Shown: one piece after another, positions 20,672-32,886 of the stretch
Layout: every line of letters starts with the position of its first letter
Position numbering within the stretch: position 1 is the stretch's first letter
Origin: Atherix ibis
Taxonomy: Eukaryota; Arthropoda; Insecta; Diptera; Athericidae
Reading direction: 5' to 3'
Assembly (NCBI GenBank): GCA_958298945.1
Contig: OY282606.1
Span: forward strand, 86,497,696-86,561,695
Length of the DNA stretch: 64,000 bases
Program-made: the position numbers and the translations under genes
Notes under the pieces: generated by a model
Told to the model about the DNA's origin: nothing
What the model saw: only the letters and a program-made list of their open reading frames with translations
Database searches by the model: none

Positions 20672-21580
20672 TAGGGTTTTCCAATAAGAGTAATATGATT
20701 TCTAAGTGACGTTTCGGCCATTTGTAATATGTTATGATCTGTTATTTTTTTTCATTGTATTCTGTAATGTTTACAATTTTATCATGAAGAGATATATATA
20801 AAAACAACGTTTACAAATTATCCAATTTTATTATCAAAATAATCGTTCTCCAATTGCAACTTTTCGAGCGCTTTGTTCATCTGAGTGGTGCGATAAATAA
20901 ACAAAGCTGTCAATTCTGGTGTGAAGAAAATCCACAAATTATTCATGAACACCCATTACATTCACCTAAATTAACAATTTGTTGTGGTTTTTGGTCTGCT
21001 GGAATCATCCGTCCGTACTTCTTTCGAAATAAAGCTGGTAACACCGTTACTGTCAATGGAGAGCGGTATAGATTGATGATAATCAACTTTTTATGGCCAA
21101 AATTGAAAGAAGTTGATCTTGACAATATCAGATTCGAAAAAGACGGGGCTACGTGCCACACAGCACGTGCAACAACCGAATTATTGCGAGAAAAGTTTGG
21201 AGATTCGATTATTTCAAGAAATTGTGACATTGAATGGTCTCCAAGAAATTGTGATTTAACACCATTATACTATTTCTTGTGGGGTTATTTGAAATCATTG
21301 GTCTTTAGGAATAAACCAGACTCTCTTTAAGCTTTAGAAGTCAATATTGAACGTGCTATTCATGACATACGACTTGATTTAGTGGAAAAAGTGCTCGAAA
21401 ATTGGGTTCATCAAGTTCGTTCCTGCAAAAGAAGTCGTGGAGGCTATTTGAATGAAATTTTATTCAGAACTAAATTGTATCGATTGTACTTTACATTTTA
21501 TAAAAAAACATTTGAATTTCCTTAACAATTAGTATGTTTTTTTTTAAAAGAAATCATATCACTCTTTTTGGAAAACCCTA
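20672..21580 (+). mobile_element. DD41D (rosa-type) element, copy 1, internally deleted
   Basis: TA at 20670-20671 and 21581-21582. The inverted repeats read TAGGGTTTTCCAA(T/A)AAGAGT followed by (A/G)ATATGATTTCT. Length is 909 bp against 1248 for copy 2 at 40502. The loss lies in the N-terminal coding half. Confidence 0.88.
20784..21475 (+). pseudogene. DD41D transposase, DNA-binding half deleted
   Basis: It starts with the family ATG (MKRYI), followed almost at once by a stop. The sequence jumps from QLFERFVHL into SGAINKQSCQFWCEENPQ, deleting nearly all of the DNA-binding region and the first catalytic Asp (FSDEAHF in copy 2). The rest reads ICCGFWSAGII, VNGERYRLMI, IRFEKDGATCHTARATTELLREKF (second Asp) and CDLTPLYYFLWGYLKS, in which the catalytic third Asp of CDLTPLDY has become Tyr. 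A TAA interrupts at 21328-21330, after which VNIERAIHDIRLDLVEKVLENW continues in phase. The original stop after LFRT is lost. Confidence 0.85.
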
Positions 21581-21582
21581 TA

Positions 21583-23976
21583 GTAAAATTATATTTTCTT
21601 TATAAGAGAATTTAAATTTTAATTATAAATTAACCAAAAAAAGATTGATTAAATTCGAAAAATTTTTCTTAACAGAAATTTACTTTTTTACTAAATTTCC
21701 TACTAAATATTTTTAATCTATAATATATTCAATAAGTAAGAAATAAATTACTATTAAAACTATAAGTAAATAAATATGAAATAAATCGATTTATTTACTT
21801 CTATTAAATTTATATATACGTGTATGTGTAATTTGTATGAATAAATAATATATTATTTGGTGTTAATAGCATTCAGAACTTTCTTAATATAATCAATAAA
21901 GGCCTTAAAGTATGATAATTTATTGATTATAAGTAGAGTAAAATCAAATCCAAATTGGGGATGATCTCTTCTATTTAAGTAGATATAGTTTAAAAATTTA
22001 CAGTTTTTTTTTGTTGGATTATTTACTCACTTAAAAAGACGAAATAATACTAAAAATTACTGAAAAATTTATGCAAATCAGTATTTATTTATTGATATGG
22101 AAATTTTCATAGATAAAAATGCAAAATTGAGATCAAAATTTCCCTTTTTATAGATATTGGTTTAAATTTCATTAGATATTAATTTAAATCAAATCACCTA
22201 AATGACGTGCTGCAAAAATGTTATTGTATAATATAAGAAGTTTTCTATAAATATTATATAGAAATATAGAGATTTTAAATGAGCTTCCGTTTTGAGAAAT
22301 AGAAAAAATATCATCTGCATAATGATACCGAATAACAGTTGCCTAAAACCTCTTCTTCTATGTTAATCAAATTTCATTTAACATACAAAATTTTTTTTAT
22401 TTCTTTTGCTTTTAATATATTAACAAAATTACTAACAGTATCTTAGCTTCATTTCTCAATAAAAAAATTCAATTGGGAAAATATGTTATTTGAAATAAAT
22501 ACAAACGCTTATGGCCCAAAACATTCACTATATTGAAAATAGTCAGTCAAGTTTGAGGTCAAACTTTTAAGCAGCACAGATTTAAAAATCAACAACCAAA
22601 AAAAAAGAAAGAAAGAAATCAACAAGCAAAAAAAAACAAAAACTAATATTATTATTTGTGTTGAAAATAAAATTTGATCTCAAAACAAGTGCACTACTAT
22701 TATTATGATTAAACATGAGCTTTTTCTTTTGACAAAATAAGAAAACTTTTCGATTATAATTAAATATACTCAATATATTTTTATTTCGATATTTATTTTC
22801 TGTTAGAATTCAATCATTTGCAATTAAAAAAACCGATAGTAAAATTTCATCTATAAAAATATTTAGTTAAAAATTGTGTTTTAAAAAAAAAAAAGATATT
22901 TAAAAGTTTATCGTATTTTTTGTATGGAAAGTATTTTGTTTTTGGTCAAATTTTTTTAATGAACTAATTATTAAAGAATTTATTATAAAAACCCAAATCT
23001 TTTTCAATAAAAAAAAGGATGAAAAACAGCTACAAATGAAAAGAACTTGATATTTTTCTTAATTGAACTTAATTTGAAAATAACTTAAAAGAAAAGTTTA
23101 TTATTGATGACATTTGTTTTGTTGCATATTTTAATTCAATTAAATTAAATAAAAAAAAAGTATAGCGAACATGAAAAAATCAAAAATAGAAATTTCTTTT
23201 CAAGGTTGGCTTATTTTGTTATGAAAATTTCTTACTTTTTTAAATATTTTACGAATGTTTTGAAAAATATAATAATACCTTTGTGGAATATGGTCTAGAC
23301 GTTTAGTCTTAAAAAATAATTGGTTTCATAAGTTAATATTATTCCAAAACTGCCCTTAAGGATGATAATGGTAGACTTTATTATGACCGGATTTTATGAT
23401 GGCGTTGAATTAAATCAAAATATTCATCATACTTAATTTTTCACAATATTTTTTTATTACAAAAGATAATCGCCTACAATTGAGATGGAATTGTTTGTTT
23501 TCCAATATAGAAATTAGAATAAGTAACCGATTAGTTTGGTATCTTAAAATTAAATTTTTATGTTTAATTTTAAGATGCCACAACCGATTAGTAAGCCTAT
23601 TTAATGTTTTTTTTTTATAAGTATTGAATTAGTTTTTTTTATTAAAATAAATAAAATTATGACTAGCATAAAAAAATTTAAGTTGTACTAATTAATAAAA
23701 TTGATACAGAAAATCTTAGAAAAATATAAATTCACTTGAAAATTTTCCATACGAATTATTTTAATTAAAATAGAAAAAAATATTTATTTTTAAATATATG
23801 AAATATTTAAAGAAAAGTATATTAAAAATTATAATATGATAGCTGCTACAATGAGTAAATTTATATAGCCTGTTTTTATGTAAAATTTTAAATAATTAAA
23901 TATTATTTTCTAGAAATTCCTACACAAATTTTTATAATAAAAATTGCGAAAAAAAAAGTTTGAAGTTTTTGATTCC
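21583..23976. other. AT-rich interval before the satellite, no gene recognised
   Basis: No supported coding sequence. The 63-codon minus frame at 22582-22773 is low-complexity. A small palindromic insertion lies at 23525-23592. From about 23700 onward there are degenerate pieces resembling the neighbouring satellite (for example gcctgtttttatgtaaaatt near 23867). Confidence 0.6.
23525..23592. repeat. 46 bp palindromic insert flanked by 11 bp direct repeats
   Basis: AACCGATTAGT occurs at 23525-23535 and again at 23582-23592. Between them the sequence is nearly all one hairpin: arm tggtatcttaaaattaaa (23537-23554), short loop, arm tttaattttaagatgcca (23563-23580), with one mismatch. The arrangement looks like an insertion with a target-site duplication. 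Confidence 0.85.
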
Positions 23977-26900
23977 AAATATAAATAAAATTTAAAACAA
24001 AATTGCTAAATGTATTCAAAGTAAATTTTTGAAGCCACCTTTTATGTTAAATTTTTAATAATTTAAAATTATTTTCTAAAAATTTCCTATACGAGTTTTT
24101 ATAATTGAAAATAACCAAAAAAAATGAAATTTTCATTAAAACAATTACAAAAACCTTTTCAATAAAATGTAAAAAAAACGTATTTAAAAATACAAAATTT
24201 ACTCGTAAATAATAAAATTTTTAAAAATAAAACTGCGCACAATTACAAAATTTTTAGAGCCTGCTTTCATGATAAAATTTTAAAAATTTTCCCACATAAA
24301 TTTCCATAATTAAAATTTTCAGAAACAAGTTTTCATTCAAAATATAAATAAAATTTAAAACAAAATTGCTAAATGTATTAAAAGTAAATTTTTGAAGCCA
24401 CCTTTTATGTTAAATTTTTAATAATTTAAAATTATTTTCTAAAAATTTCCTATACGAGTTTTTATAATTGAAAATAACCAAAAAAAATGAAATTTTCATT
24501 AAAACAATTACAAAAAGCTTTTCAATAAAATGTAAAAAAAATGTATTTAAAAATACAAAATTTACTCGTAAATAATAAAATTTTTAAAAATAAAACTGCG
24601 CACAATTACAAAATTTTTAGAGCCTGCTATTATGATAAAATTTTAAAAATTTTCCCACACAAATTGTCATAATTAAAATTTCCAGAAACAAGTTTGCATT
24701 CAGAATATAAATAAAATTTAAAACAAAATTGCTAAATGTATTAAAAGTAAATTTTTGAAGCCACCTTTTATGTTAAATTTTTAATAATTTAAAATTATTT
24801 TCTACAAAATTTCCTATACGAGTTTTTATAATTGAAAATAACCAAAAAAAATGAAATTTTCATTAAAACAATTACAAAAAGCTTTTCAATAAAATGTAAG
24901 AAAAATGTATTTAAAAATACAAAATTTACTCGTAAATAATAAAATTTTTAAAAATAAAACTGCGCACAATTACAAAATTTTTAGAGCCTGCTATTATGAT
25001 AAAATTTTAAAAATTTTCCCACACAAATTGTCATAATTAAAATTTCCAGAAACAAGTTTGCATTCAGAATATAAATAAAATTTAAAACAAAATTGCTAAA
25101 TGTATTAAAAGTAAATTTTTGAAGCCACCTTTTATGTTAAATTTTTAATAATTTAAAATTATTTTCTACAAAATTTCCTATACGAGTTTTTATAATTGAA
25201 AATAACCAAAAAAAATGAAATTTTCATTAAAACAATTACAAAAAGCTTTTCAATAAAATGTAAAAAAAATGTATTTAAAAATACAAAATTTACTCGTAAA
25301 TAATAAAATTTTTAAAAATAAAACTGCGCACAATTACAAAATTTTTAGAGCCTGCTATTATGATAAAATTTTAAAAATTTTCCCACACAAATTGTCATAA
25401 TTAAAATTTCCAGAAACAAGTTTGCATTCAGAATATAAATAAAATTTAAAACAAAATTGCTAAATGTATTAAAAGTAAATTTTTGAAGCCACCTTTTATG
25501 TTAAATTTTTAATAATTTAAAATTATTTTCTACAAAATTTCCTATACGAGTTTTTATAATTGAAAATAACCAAAAAAAATGAAATTTTCATTAAAACAAT
25601 TACAAAAAGCTTTTCAATAAAATGTAAAAAAAATGTATTTAAAAATACAAAATTTACTCGTAAATAATAATATTTTTAAAAATAAAACTGCGCACAATTA
25701 CAAAATTTTTAGAGCCTGCTATTATGATAAAATTTTAAAAATTTTCCCACACAAATTGTCATAATTAAAATTTCCAGAAACAAGTTTGCATTCAGAATAT
25801 AAATAAAATTTAAAACAAAATTGCTAAATGTATTAAAAGTAAATTTTTGAAGCCACCTTTTATGTTAAATTTTTAATAATTTAAAATTATTTTCTACAAA
25901 ATTTCCTATACGAGTTTTTATAATTGAAAATAACCAAAAAAAATGAAATTTTCATTAAAACAATTACAAAAAGCTTTTCAATAAAATGTAAAAAAAATGT
26001 ATTTAAAAATACAAAATTTACTCGTAAATAATAAAATTTTTAAAAATAAAACTGCGCACAATTACAAAATTTTTAGAGCCTGCTATTATGATAAAATTTT
26101 AAAAATTTTCCCACACAAATTGTCATAATTAAAATTTCCAGAAACAAGTTTGCATTCAGAATATAAATAAAATTTAAAACAAAATTGCTAAATGTATTAA
26201 AAGTAAATTTTTGAAGCCACCTTTTATGTTAAATTTTTAATAATTTAAAATTATTTTCTACAAAATTTCCTATACGAGTTTTTATAATTGAAAATAACCA
26301 AAAAAAATGAAATTTTCATTAAAACAATTACAAAAAGCTTTTCAATAAAATGTAAAAAAAATGTATTTAAAAATACAAAATTTACTCGTAAATAATAAAA
26401 TTTTTAAAAATAAAACTGCGCACACTTACAAAATTTTTAGAGCCTGCTTTCATGATAAAATTTTAAAAATTTTCCCACATAAATTTCCATAATTAAAATT
26501 TTCAGAAACAAGTTTTCATTCAAAATATAAATAAAATTTAAAACAAAATTGCTAAATGTATTAAAAGTAAATTTTTGAAGCCACCTTTTATGTTAAATTT
26601 TTAATAATTTAAAATTATTTTCTAAAAATTTCCTATACAAGTTTTTATAATTGAAAATAACCAAAAAAAATGAAATTTTCATTAAAACAATTACAAAAAG
26701 CTTTTCAATAAAATGTAAAAAAAACGTATTTAAAAATACAAAATTTACTCGTAAATAATAAAATTTTTAAAAATAAAACTGCGCACAATTACAAAATTAT
26801 TAAAGCCTTCTTTTATGATAAAATTTTAAAAATTTTCCCACACAAATTGTCATAATTAAAATTTCCAGAAACAAGTTTTCATTCAGAATATAAATAAAAT

Positions 26901-27320
26901 TTAAAACAAAATTGCTAAATGTATTAAAAGTAAATTTTTGAAGCCACCTTTTATGTTAAATTTTTAATAATTTAAAATTATTTTCTAAAAATTTCCTATA
27001 CGAGTTTTTATAATTGAAAATAACCAAAAAAAATGAAATTTTCATTAAAACAATTACAAAAAGCTTTTCAATAAAATGTAAAAAAAACGTATTTAAAAAT
27101 ACAAAATTTACTCGTAAATAATAAAATTTTTTAAAATAAAACTGCGCACAATTACAAAATTTTTAGAGCCTGCTATTATGATAAAATTTTAAAAATTTTC
27201 CCACACAAATTGTCATAATTAAAATTTCCAGAAACAAGTTTTCATTCAGAATATAAATAAAATTTAAAACAAAATTACTAAATGTATTAAAAGTAAATTT
27301 TTAAAGCCACCTTTTATTTA
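23977..27320 (+). repeat. 364 bp satellite array, about nine and a half copies
   Basis: The landmark gaagccacc recurs at 24031, 24394, 24757, 25121, 25485, 25849, 26213, 26577 and 26940, with a variant at 27303. The spacing is 363 or 364 bp. Units between about 24760 and 26400 are almost identical, while the outer units carry more changes, as expected for an array homogenised at its centre. Each unit contains two related landmarks, gaagccacctttta and gagcctgctattat, followed by similar A/T words (ttataattgaaaataacc, tcataattaaaatttcc), so the unit may be a dimer of diverged ~137 and ~226 bp halves. Confidence 0.95.
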
Positions 27321-29480
27321 ATAACATTTAATATGTTTAATAATTTAAAACGATTTTCTGACAATTTACTAAACGAAATTTTGTAATTAAGAAAAAGTTT
27401 TTTCATAAAAAAAAATCAAAATGTAACTTGTTAAAAATTATGAAACATTTTATAAGCTTTTTATGTATTAAAATTTTAAGTAAAATTTAAAAAATTAAAA
27501 TTTTCATTCAAAATAATTAAAAAAACATTAAAATAAAATTTAAAAAAAAACCGTGTTGAAATTTAAAAAATTTTAAACGTTATAAATTACGAATTGTTGT
27601 TTAAGAAAATTTATAGAACCTGCTTTAATGTTGAATTTTTAATGATACAAATTTTCTGAATATTTTTCCTATAAACTTTTATGATTAAATTTAGAAAAAA
27701 AAAATAATATAAAAAAATTTCCACATAAATTTTTACAATAAAAATTAAAAAAATTTTTTTTTTAATTTTAATGGTAAAGTTTAATAAAATTAATTTTTCT
27801 AAAAAACGTTTAAAATAAATTTTTATAATCAAAATTATTAAAAAATAGTTTTTATTAAAAATATTTAAAAAAAAAACTTTGAAATAAAATTTGAGAAAAA
27901 GCATGTTAAAAATTATGATAGGCGCAGCAATATGAGTAAATTTTTAGAGCCCGCTTTAATGTTGAAGTTTTTAATAAAATTATTTTTTCTAAAAAACGTT
28001 TTAAACAAATTTTTATAATCAAAATTATTAAAAAATATTTTTAAAAAAAACTTTGAAATAAAATTTGAGAAAAAGCATGTTAAAAATTATGATAGGTACT
28101 AGAGTAAATTTTTAGAGCCTGCTTTAATGTTAAAGTTTAATAAAATTAATTTGTCTAAAAAACGTTTAAAACAAATTTTTATAATCAAAATTATTAAAAA
28201 ATATTTTTAAAAAAAACTTTGAAATAAAATTTGAGAAAAAGCATGTTAAAAATTATGATAGGTACTAGAGTAAATTTTTAGAGCCTGCTTTAATGTTAAA
28301 GTTTAATAAAATTAATTTGTCTAAAAAACGTTTAAAACAAATTTTTATAATCAAAATTATTAAAAAATATTTTTTATTAAAAATATTTTTAAAAAAATTT
28401 TGAAATAAAATTTGAGAAAAAGCATAAAATTTAAAAAAAAAAAATGTTAAAAATTATGATAGTTAAGTTTATTAAAATTAATTTTTGTAAAAATGTTTGA
28501 AACAAATTTTAATAATTAAAATTATTTAAAAAAAACATTTTATAAAAAATATTTGAAAATTTTTTTCAAATAAAATTTTAAAAAGAGGGTTAAAAATTAC
28601 CACCAAATGTTCTTTAAGTAAATTTTTAGAGCCTGCATTAATTTGCTGAATATTTTTCATAATCAAAATTGCCAAAAAAAAAGAAATTTCCTTAAAAGTA
28701 TTTAAAAAACTTTGAAATAAAATTTGAAAAAGATCATGTTAAAAATTATGAAATGTAGTAATATGAGTCAATTTTTAGAGTTCGTTTTACTGTAAAAGTT
28801 TCAATAAAATAAATTTTTCTAAAAAACGTTTAAAATAAATTTTTATAATCAAAATTATTAAAAAATATTTTTTATTAAAAATATGTTAAAAAAAATTTTG
28901 AAATAAAATTTGAGAAAAAGCATGTTAAAAATTACCTAATGTTCTTTAAGTAAATTTTTAGAGCCCGCTTTAATGTTAAAGTTTTAATAAAGTTAATTTT
29001 TTTTAAAATGTTTGAAACAAATTTCTATAATCAAAATTATCAAAAAAAGTTTTTTTTTTTAAATTATTTTAAAAACTTTCAAATAAAATTTCATAAAAGC
29101 ATGTTAAAAATTATGATAGGTAAGTTTTTATAAAATTAATTTTTCTAAAAATGTTTGAAACAAATTTTTATAATCAAAATTATCAAAAAAAGTTTTTTTT
29201 TAAAATTATTTTAAAAACTTTGAAATAAAATTTCAAAAAAAGCATGTTAAAAATTATGACAGTTTAGTTTTGATAAAATTAAATTTTCTGGAAATGTTTA
29301 AAACAAATTTTTAATGACTAAAATTATTTAAAAAAAAAATTTTATTAAAAATATTTGAAAATTACCAAATGTTCTTTAAGTAAATTTTTAGAGCTTGCAT
29401 TAATTTGCTGAATAATTTTCATAATCAAAATTGCCAAAAAAAAAAGAAATCTCTTTAAAAATATTTTAAAAGTTTTGAAA
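27321..29480 (+). repeat. Diverged, irregular satellite-like array next to the 364 bp satellite
   Basis: The landmark gag(cctg/cccg)ct followed by ttaatgtt recurs at about 27616, 27948, 28114, 28281, 28629, 28961 and 29391, with blocks such as aaaaacgtttaaaacaaatt, aataaaatttgagaaaaagc and atgttaaaaattatgatagg in between. Spacing is irregular, and 28114-28281 gives a 167 bp unit. The landmark is shared with the 364 bp satellite, so this could be an older relative. The 97-codon Ile/Lys/Phe-rich minus frame at 27611-27904 is a by-product. Confidence 0.75.
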
Positions 29481-30887
29481 TAAATTTAAGAAAATAAAAA
29501 TAACCTCTACAGACCCCCTCCCTTTTTCTATAAAATTTTTAATAGATATTTAAAAAAAAAAACTTTATTTATTTGCTTAGAGCTTTTAATTATTAAATAT
29601 TAGTACTAGAATTAGATTCTTTATCGCGGATTATTATTAATTTCAAAATTGTAGACTATATTCTTTTTGATAAATTCATAAGAGTTTCTTTCCATTTATG
29701 GTTTTTATTTGATAAAGGATATTTTAAAACCTAATACTTATTGTTAATCAGATCCTCATCACAGTGAATATTACAGAATTATTGAAAATTATCCTTATTA
29801 CAATACAATTGAAAAGAATGAGAAATTATCGAATAATATGAATAATTTATCATTACTTTAGTTATAAAATACAATAAATATAATCGAATAAATGGCCGAT
29901 TAAATTGTGCGAACATATCTCATGAATTAATTCCAATTTTATTGAATGTTCGTATTCTTTTTACCGAACGAATAAAAACTGTTTTCTGTTTCAGAAATGA
30001 TTAATCACCTTGATTTTTGGGTGAATAAATAAATGGTTTTATTCGTATAATTGATAGACGAAATGATTTTTACTGATTAATCACACTTATTCTACTAACT
30101 GTTTGGAATTTTTCGAACTCATTTCACCATCAATAATAAATTGAATTCGTAGCCTACACGGACGGATTCGCGAGGAGTTTCCCAATTTATCGAAATTTTA
30201 AATCATTTTCCTAACATTTGCGCCTCAATCATTCTGCCATTGACGAATTTCTATGATGTTCTCGTATTGCGTATTTCGATTGATTTACTTCGAACCGAAT
30301 TCTCATTTATTACGATTTGCCGAAAATTATCAAAAATCAAAAGAAATGTTAGAAAAACATTCTTCTAAGTACTTCCAAATGATAACGGATATTAAAAGAT
30401 CCATTTTTCAGCTGCTTTTACTTCGAATAAAATTCAGCAATTTACAAAACAGTCTCTAAATTTTTCTTACACACTTTTCTCATAATTTCCACTAATTTTA
30501 TAGTTAAATCGATTTATAGCAAAAAAAAAAAACAACCAACACTTTTGACCCGAAATTATTGTATGAATTTAATTAACATAAATGATAGTTTCGAATCTAT
30601 GCCAATCTTTCTTCATCATTAATTTATGCAAATCGAATGTAAATTTTCTTCCAATTGCAACTATGATGATCACTTGTGTATTCACAAAGGAATAAATTTT
30701 ATATATTGTAAAAAAAAAAAAAAAAAGCTTCTGAATAATTAAAATCGATAAAAATATTTGCTAATTTTCAACACTAAACCACATAAAATTTTTGTGACAC
30801 AGAATTCAACAAAATAATGACCGCCTTTTCGTGAAAAAAACAAATACTTTTAAAATCGGAAATTTTTTCTTTAACACAAAATCTTAC
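29481..30887. other. Intergenic or 3' intron of the host gene
   Basis: The host gene at 30888-32886 ends at a strong donor site, so part of this region is probably its next intron. I looked on the minus strand for a terminal exon with the last Cys of a Kazal-like domain. One acceptor-like candidate (caaaaag-type after a T tract near 30825) would add a short tail before a stop, but I do not find it convincing. The plus frame at 30253-30459 has no recognisable motif. Confidence 0.5.
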
Positions 30888-32886
30888 CATCTTCTTCGGC
30901 ATTGCAAGAGTTCAAGCATGTCATCAGTTCAGCACTGGAATATGTCTGTCTGTCAGTACCGCACACATACGCCTTATCCAAGTTGTCCTTTTCAGCTGTT
31001 TTATCGAAACACTGCTTTTCGCAAGTTTCGATCTCTTTTAAGACTTCTGATGGCATTAGGGTGTAGTCTGACGCATCCTCAAACTCCCGACGAGCGATCT
31101 TCTCGTAGATTTTGTATCCTTTTTGTTGATCGCTTGCTGCTGCTCCTTCCTTGCCTGGTGAAGGCTTCTTTTGATCCGGTTTTGCACTGGTTGTGACCCG
31201 GTAGCCATATTTCTTGGGGGACTCTCTGTACTTCACGGCACCTCTTTCTGAATTATACAAAACGGGTCTGGTCTTCTTCGGAACAGCGTAATCCCGTGTG
31301 TCATCACCTTTCTCTTGGTCAACATCCGATTCGAAACGCCCCCGGATATCGATTTCAGTATCTGGAGTGGGTGTTGTCGTTGCAGGGGTAGTCGCTGTCA
31401 CTTGACGTTGGCCATAGTTGAGGGTAACTGCATCATTGTGAGTGAATTCAACTTTTTGTGGTTCGAATTCGGTGACTACTTTTTCCCTGTGCACCGGTTG
31501 TGGATAGATTTCGATTTGCGGACTCTGCACAAAGTGATAGCTCTCCGGTTGGACATTTTGAAGATTATTTTGATTGTTTTTGGTATTGTAGTGGAATTGT
31601 CCAGTATTACCATTTCCATGAAAGTTGGGGTTGAACATGTTACCCTGCTGGTTAGTTGGTGGTGCCGCAGTATGGTAATCTGGTTCGACTTTCGGTAAGA
31701 AGTATTCACCACTCTTCATAAAGTTCAATATAGCCTTTGCCTGATTACTGAGGTAGGGCCCGTTTTGAGGCTGTACTGTAGTATGTCGGTATGCGCCTAA
31801 TCCTTTTATTACCTGGGTTTGATAATTAACCGAGGGTATTCGGCTATTGAATGTCTTTTCCGGACTGATGTTAGCGAATTGGCTGGTCGTTGGTTGTACC
31901 GTATTTTGTGGTGGTCTCTGATAATTGTTTTGGACACTTTCCTGTGGGACATATTGAACGTTATCGGCATTACCACCAATTTGGAAGGCGGCCGTGTTCT
32001 TATCTTTTGGAACGAAGAATTGATTTTTTGGCATTAATTTAATATCCGCTGACGATACTGTTTTAGATGGTAAATAATTATTTGGTGACACTTGATTAGT
32101 TCCGATTACGATCTCGCTGGGACTCAACTGAACTGATGGTCTGAACGGTTTGTCCTGATGCGACTGTAGATGATATTGTTGTTGGTATAGTGGCTGTCGT
32201 TGGAATGGATGCTGCTTTTGCAATTGTTGATGAAGTTGGAAATTATCATACAAATACCGTTTGTTCTGGCTTTTATCAATCGGATAACCTGCTGTGTATT
32301 TAACATTGATAGTAGCTTTCTGAGCCATTGCTTGTGGTATAATAAATGTTTTCAATAACGTTTCTACTGGATCACTTATAGTATAGGACGAGATAACTTT
32401 TGGTGGCATATTACTACGTATTGAATCCTTGCCGAAGTAGTTTGGTCCATTTGGTAATTTTGGTCGACGGTCAGCTGAGTTATAGTATCTTTCGCTTTGT
32501 TGCTGTGGTAATTGAATGTGCAATTGACGAACATCATTTTCTTTTATGAAAAAAAAAAAATAATTAACAATATTAAAATGTAATCCATTTTCGAAATATG
32601 AATAATTCGAAATTACCTCCCGAAATACTAGAAATTCTTGATGAGATTCTTGGAGGATTAAAATCCAATTTCATTGGTCGTAATTTATGCATAAATATAT
32701 TCCTTTGTTTTGGTTGTCTTGATGAAATCGACGAATCAGAAACATTTACTATTTCTTCACTTAAACAGCAACAGATCACTTGAGAAAAGAAATAAATTCA
32801 AAAAATTTAATTTCATAAATTAATTAATATTTCGATAGTCACAACGAACCTGATGATAATATTACAAGAATTATTGATAAATTCAT
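30888..32886 (-). CDS. Secreted Gln/Pro-rich protein with Kazal-like C-terminal region (spliced, 3' end not found)
   Basis: The only convincing host gene. I infer three exons. Exon 1 (32886-32850) starts ATG and encodes MNLSIILVILSS. It ends TCAG followed by GTTCGT. After a 71 bp intron, exon 2 (32778-32617) follows ttttctcaag and adds VICCCLSEEIVNVS. Exon 1 plus the start of exon 2 forms a classic signal peptide. A 76 bp intron (donor GGTAAT, acceptor ataaaag after a T tract) leads to exon 3 (32540-30888). All phases agree, giving at least 617 codons. Exon 3 is rich in Gln, Pro, Tyr and Asn, has the conserved-looking block TISDPVETLLKTFIIPQA, a Thr/Pro stretch, basic segments (KKYGYRVTTSAKPDQKKPSPGK) and, at the end, five Cys with VCGTDRQTY, the signature of Kazal-type protease-inhibitor folds. 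A consensus donor GTAAGA at 30887 shows that another exon, probably with the sixth Cys, lies downstream. An extracellular or matrix role is inferred. I do not recognise the specific gene. Confidence 0.75.
32541..32616 (-). other. Inferred 76 bp intron 2 of the Kazal-like gene
   Basis: The donor is GGAG then GTAATT at 32616. The acceptor is a long T tract followed by cataaaag, ending at 32541. Removing it joins GGA-G to AA-AAT and keeps the frame (ISG-ENDVRQL). Confidence 0.75.
32779..32849 (-). other. Inferred 71 bp intron 1 of the Kazal-like gene
   Basis: The donor is TCATCAG then GTTCGT at 32849. The acceptor is tttcttttctcaag ending at 32779. It splits a Val codon (G|TG) inside the signal peptide. 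Confidence 0.75.

Noticed and set aside
22582..22773. 63-codon minus-strand frame
   Set aside because: It is low-complexity, starting from an A-rich microsatellite-like stretch (aaagaaagaaa).
27611..27904. 97-codon minus-strand membrane-like protein
   Set aside because: The composition is Ile, Lys, Phe and Leu from A/T-rich satellite-like DNA. There is no conserved motif.
23977..29480. Possible CRISPR-like array
   Set aside because: The unit is 364 bp with no short-repeat and unique-spacer alternation, there are no cas genes, and the sequence is eukaryotic. It is a satellite.
30750..30830. Terminal exon of the Kazal-like gene
   Set aside because: An acceptor-like site exists, but the resulting tail does not look like the end of a Kazal domain. 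I could not choose it with confidence.
31315..32037. Plus-strand frames opposite the host gene (31315-31698, 31819-32037)
   Set aside because: They are antisense shadows of the long minus-strand exon and show no motifs.
32598..32783. 61-codon plus-strand frame opposite exon 2 of the host gene
   Set aside because: The minus strand at this place has a consistent exon with two good splice sites and correct phase, so the plus frame is more likely chance.
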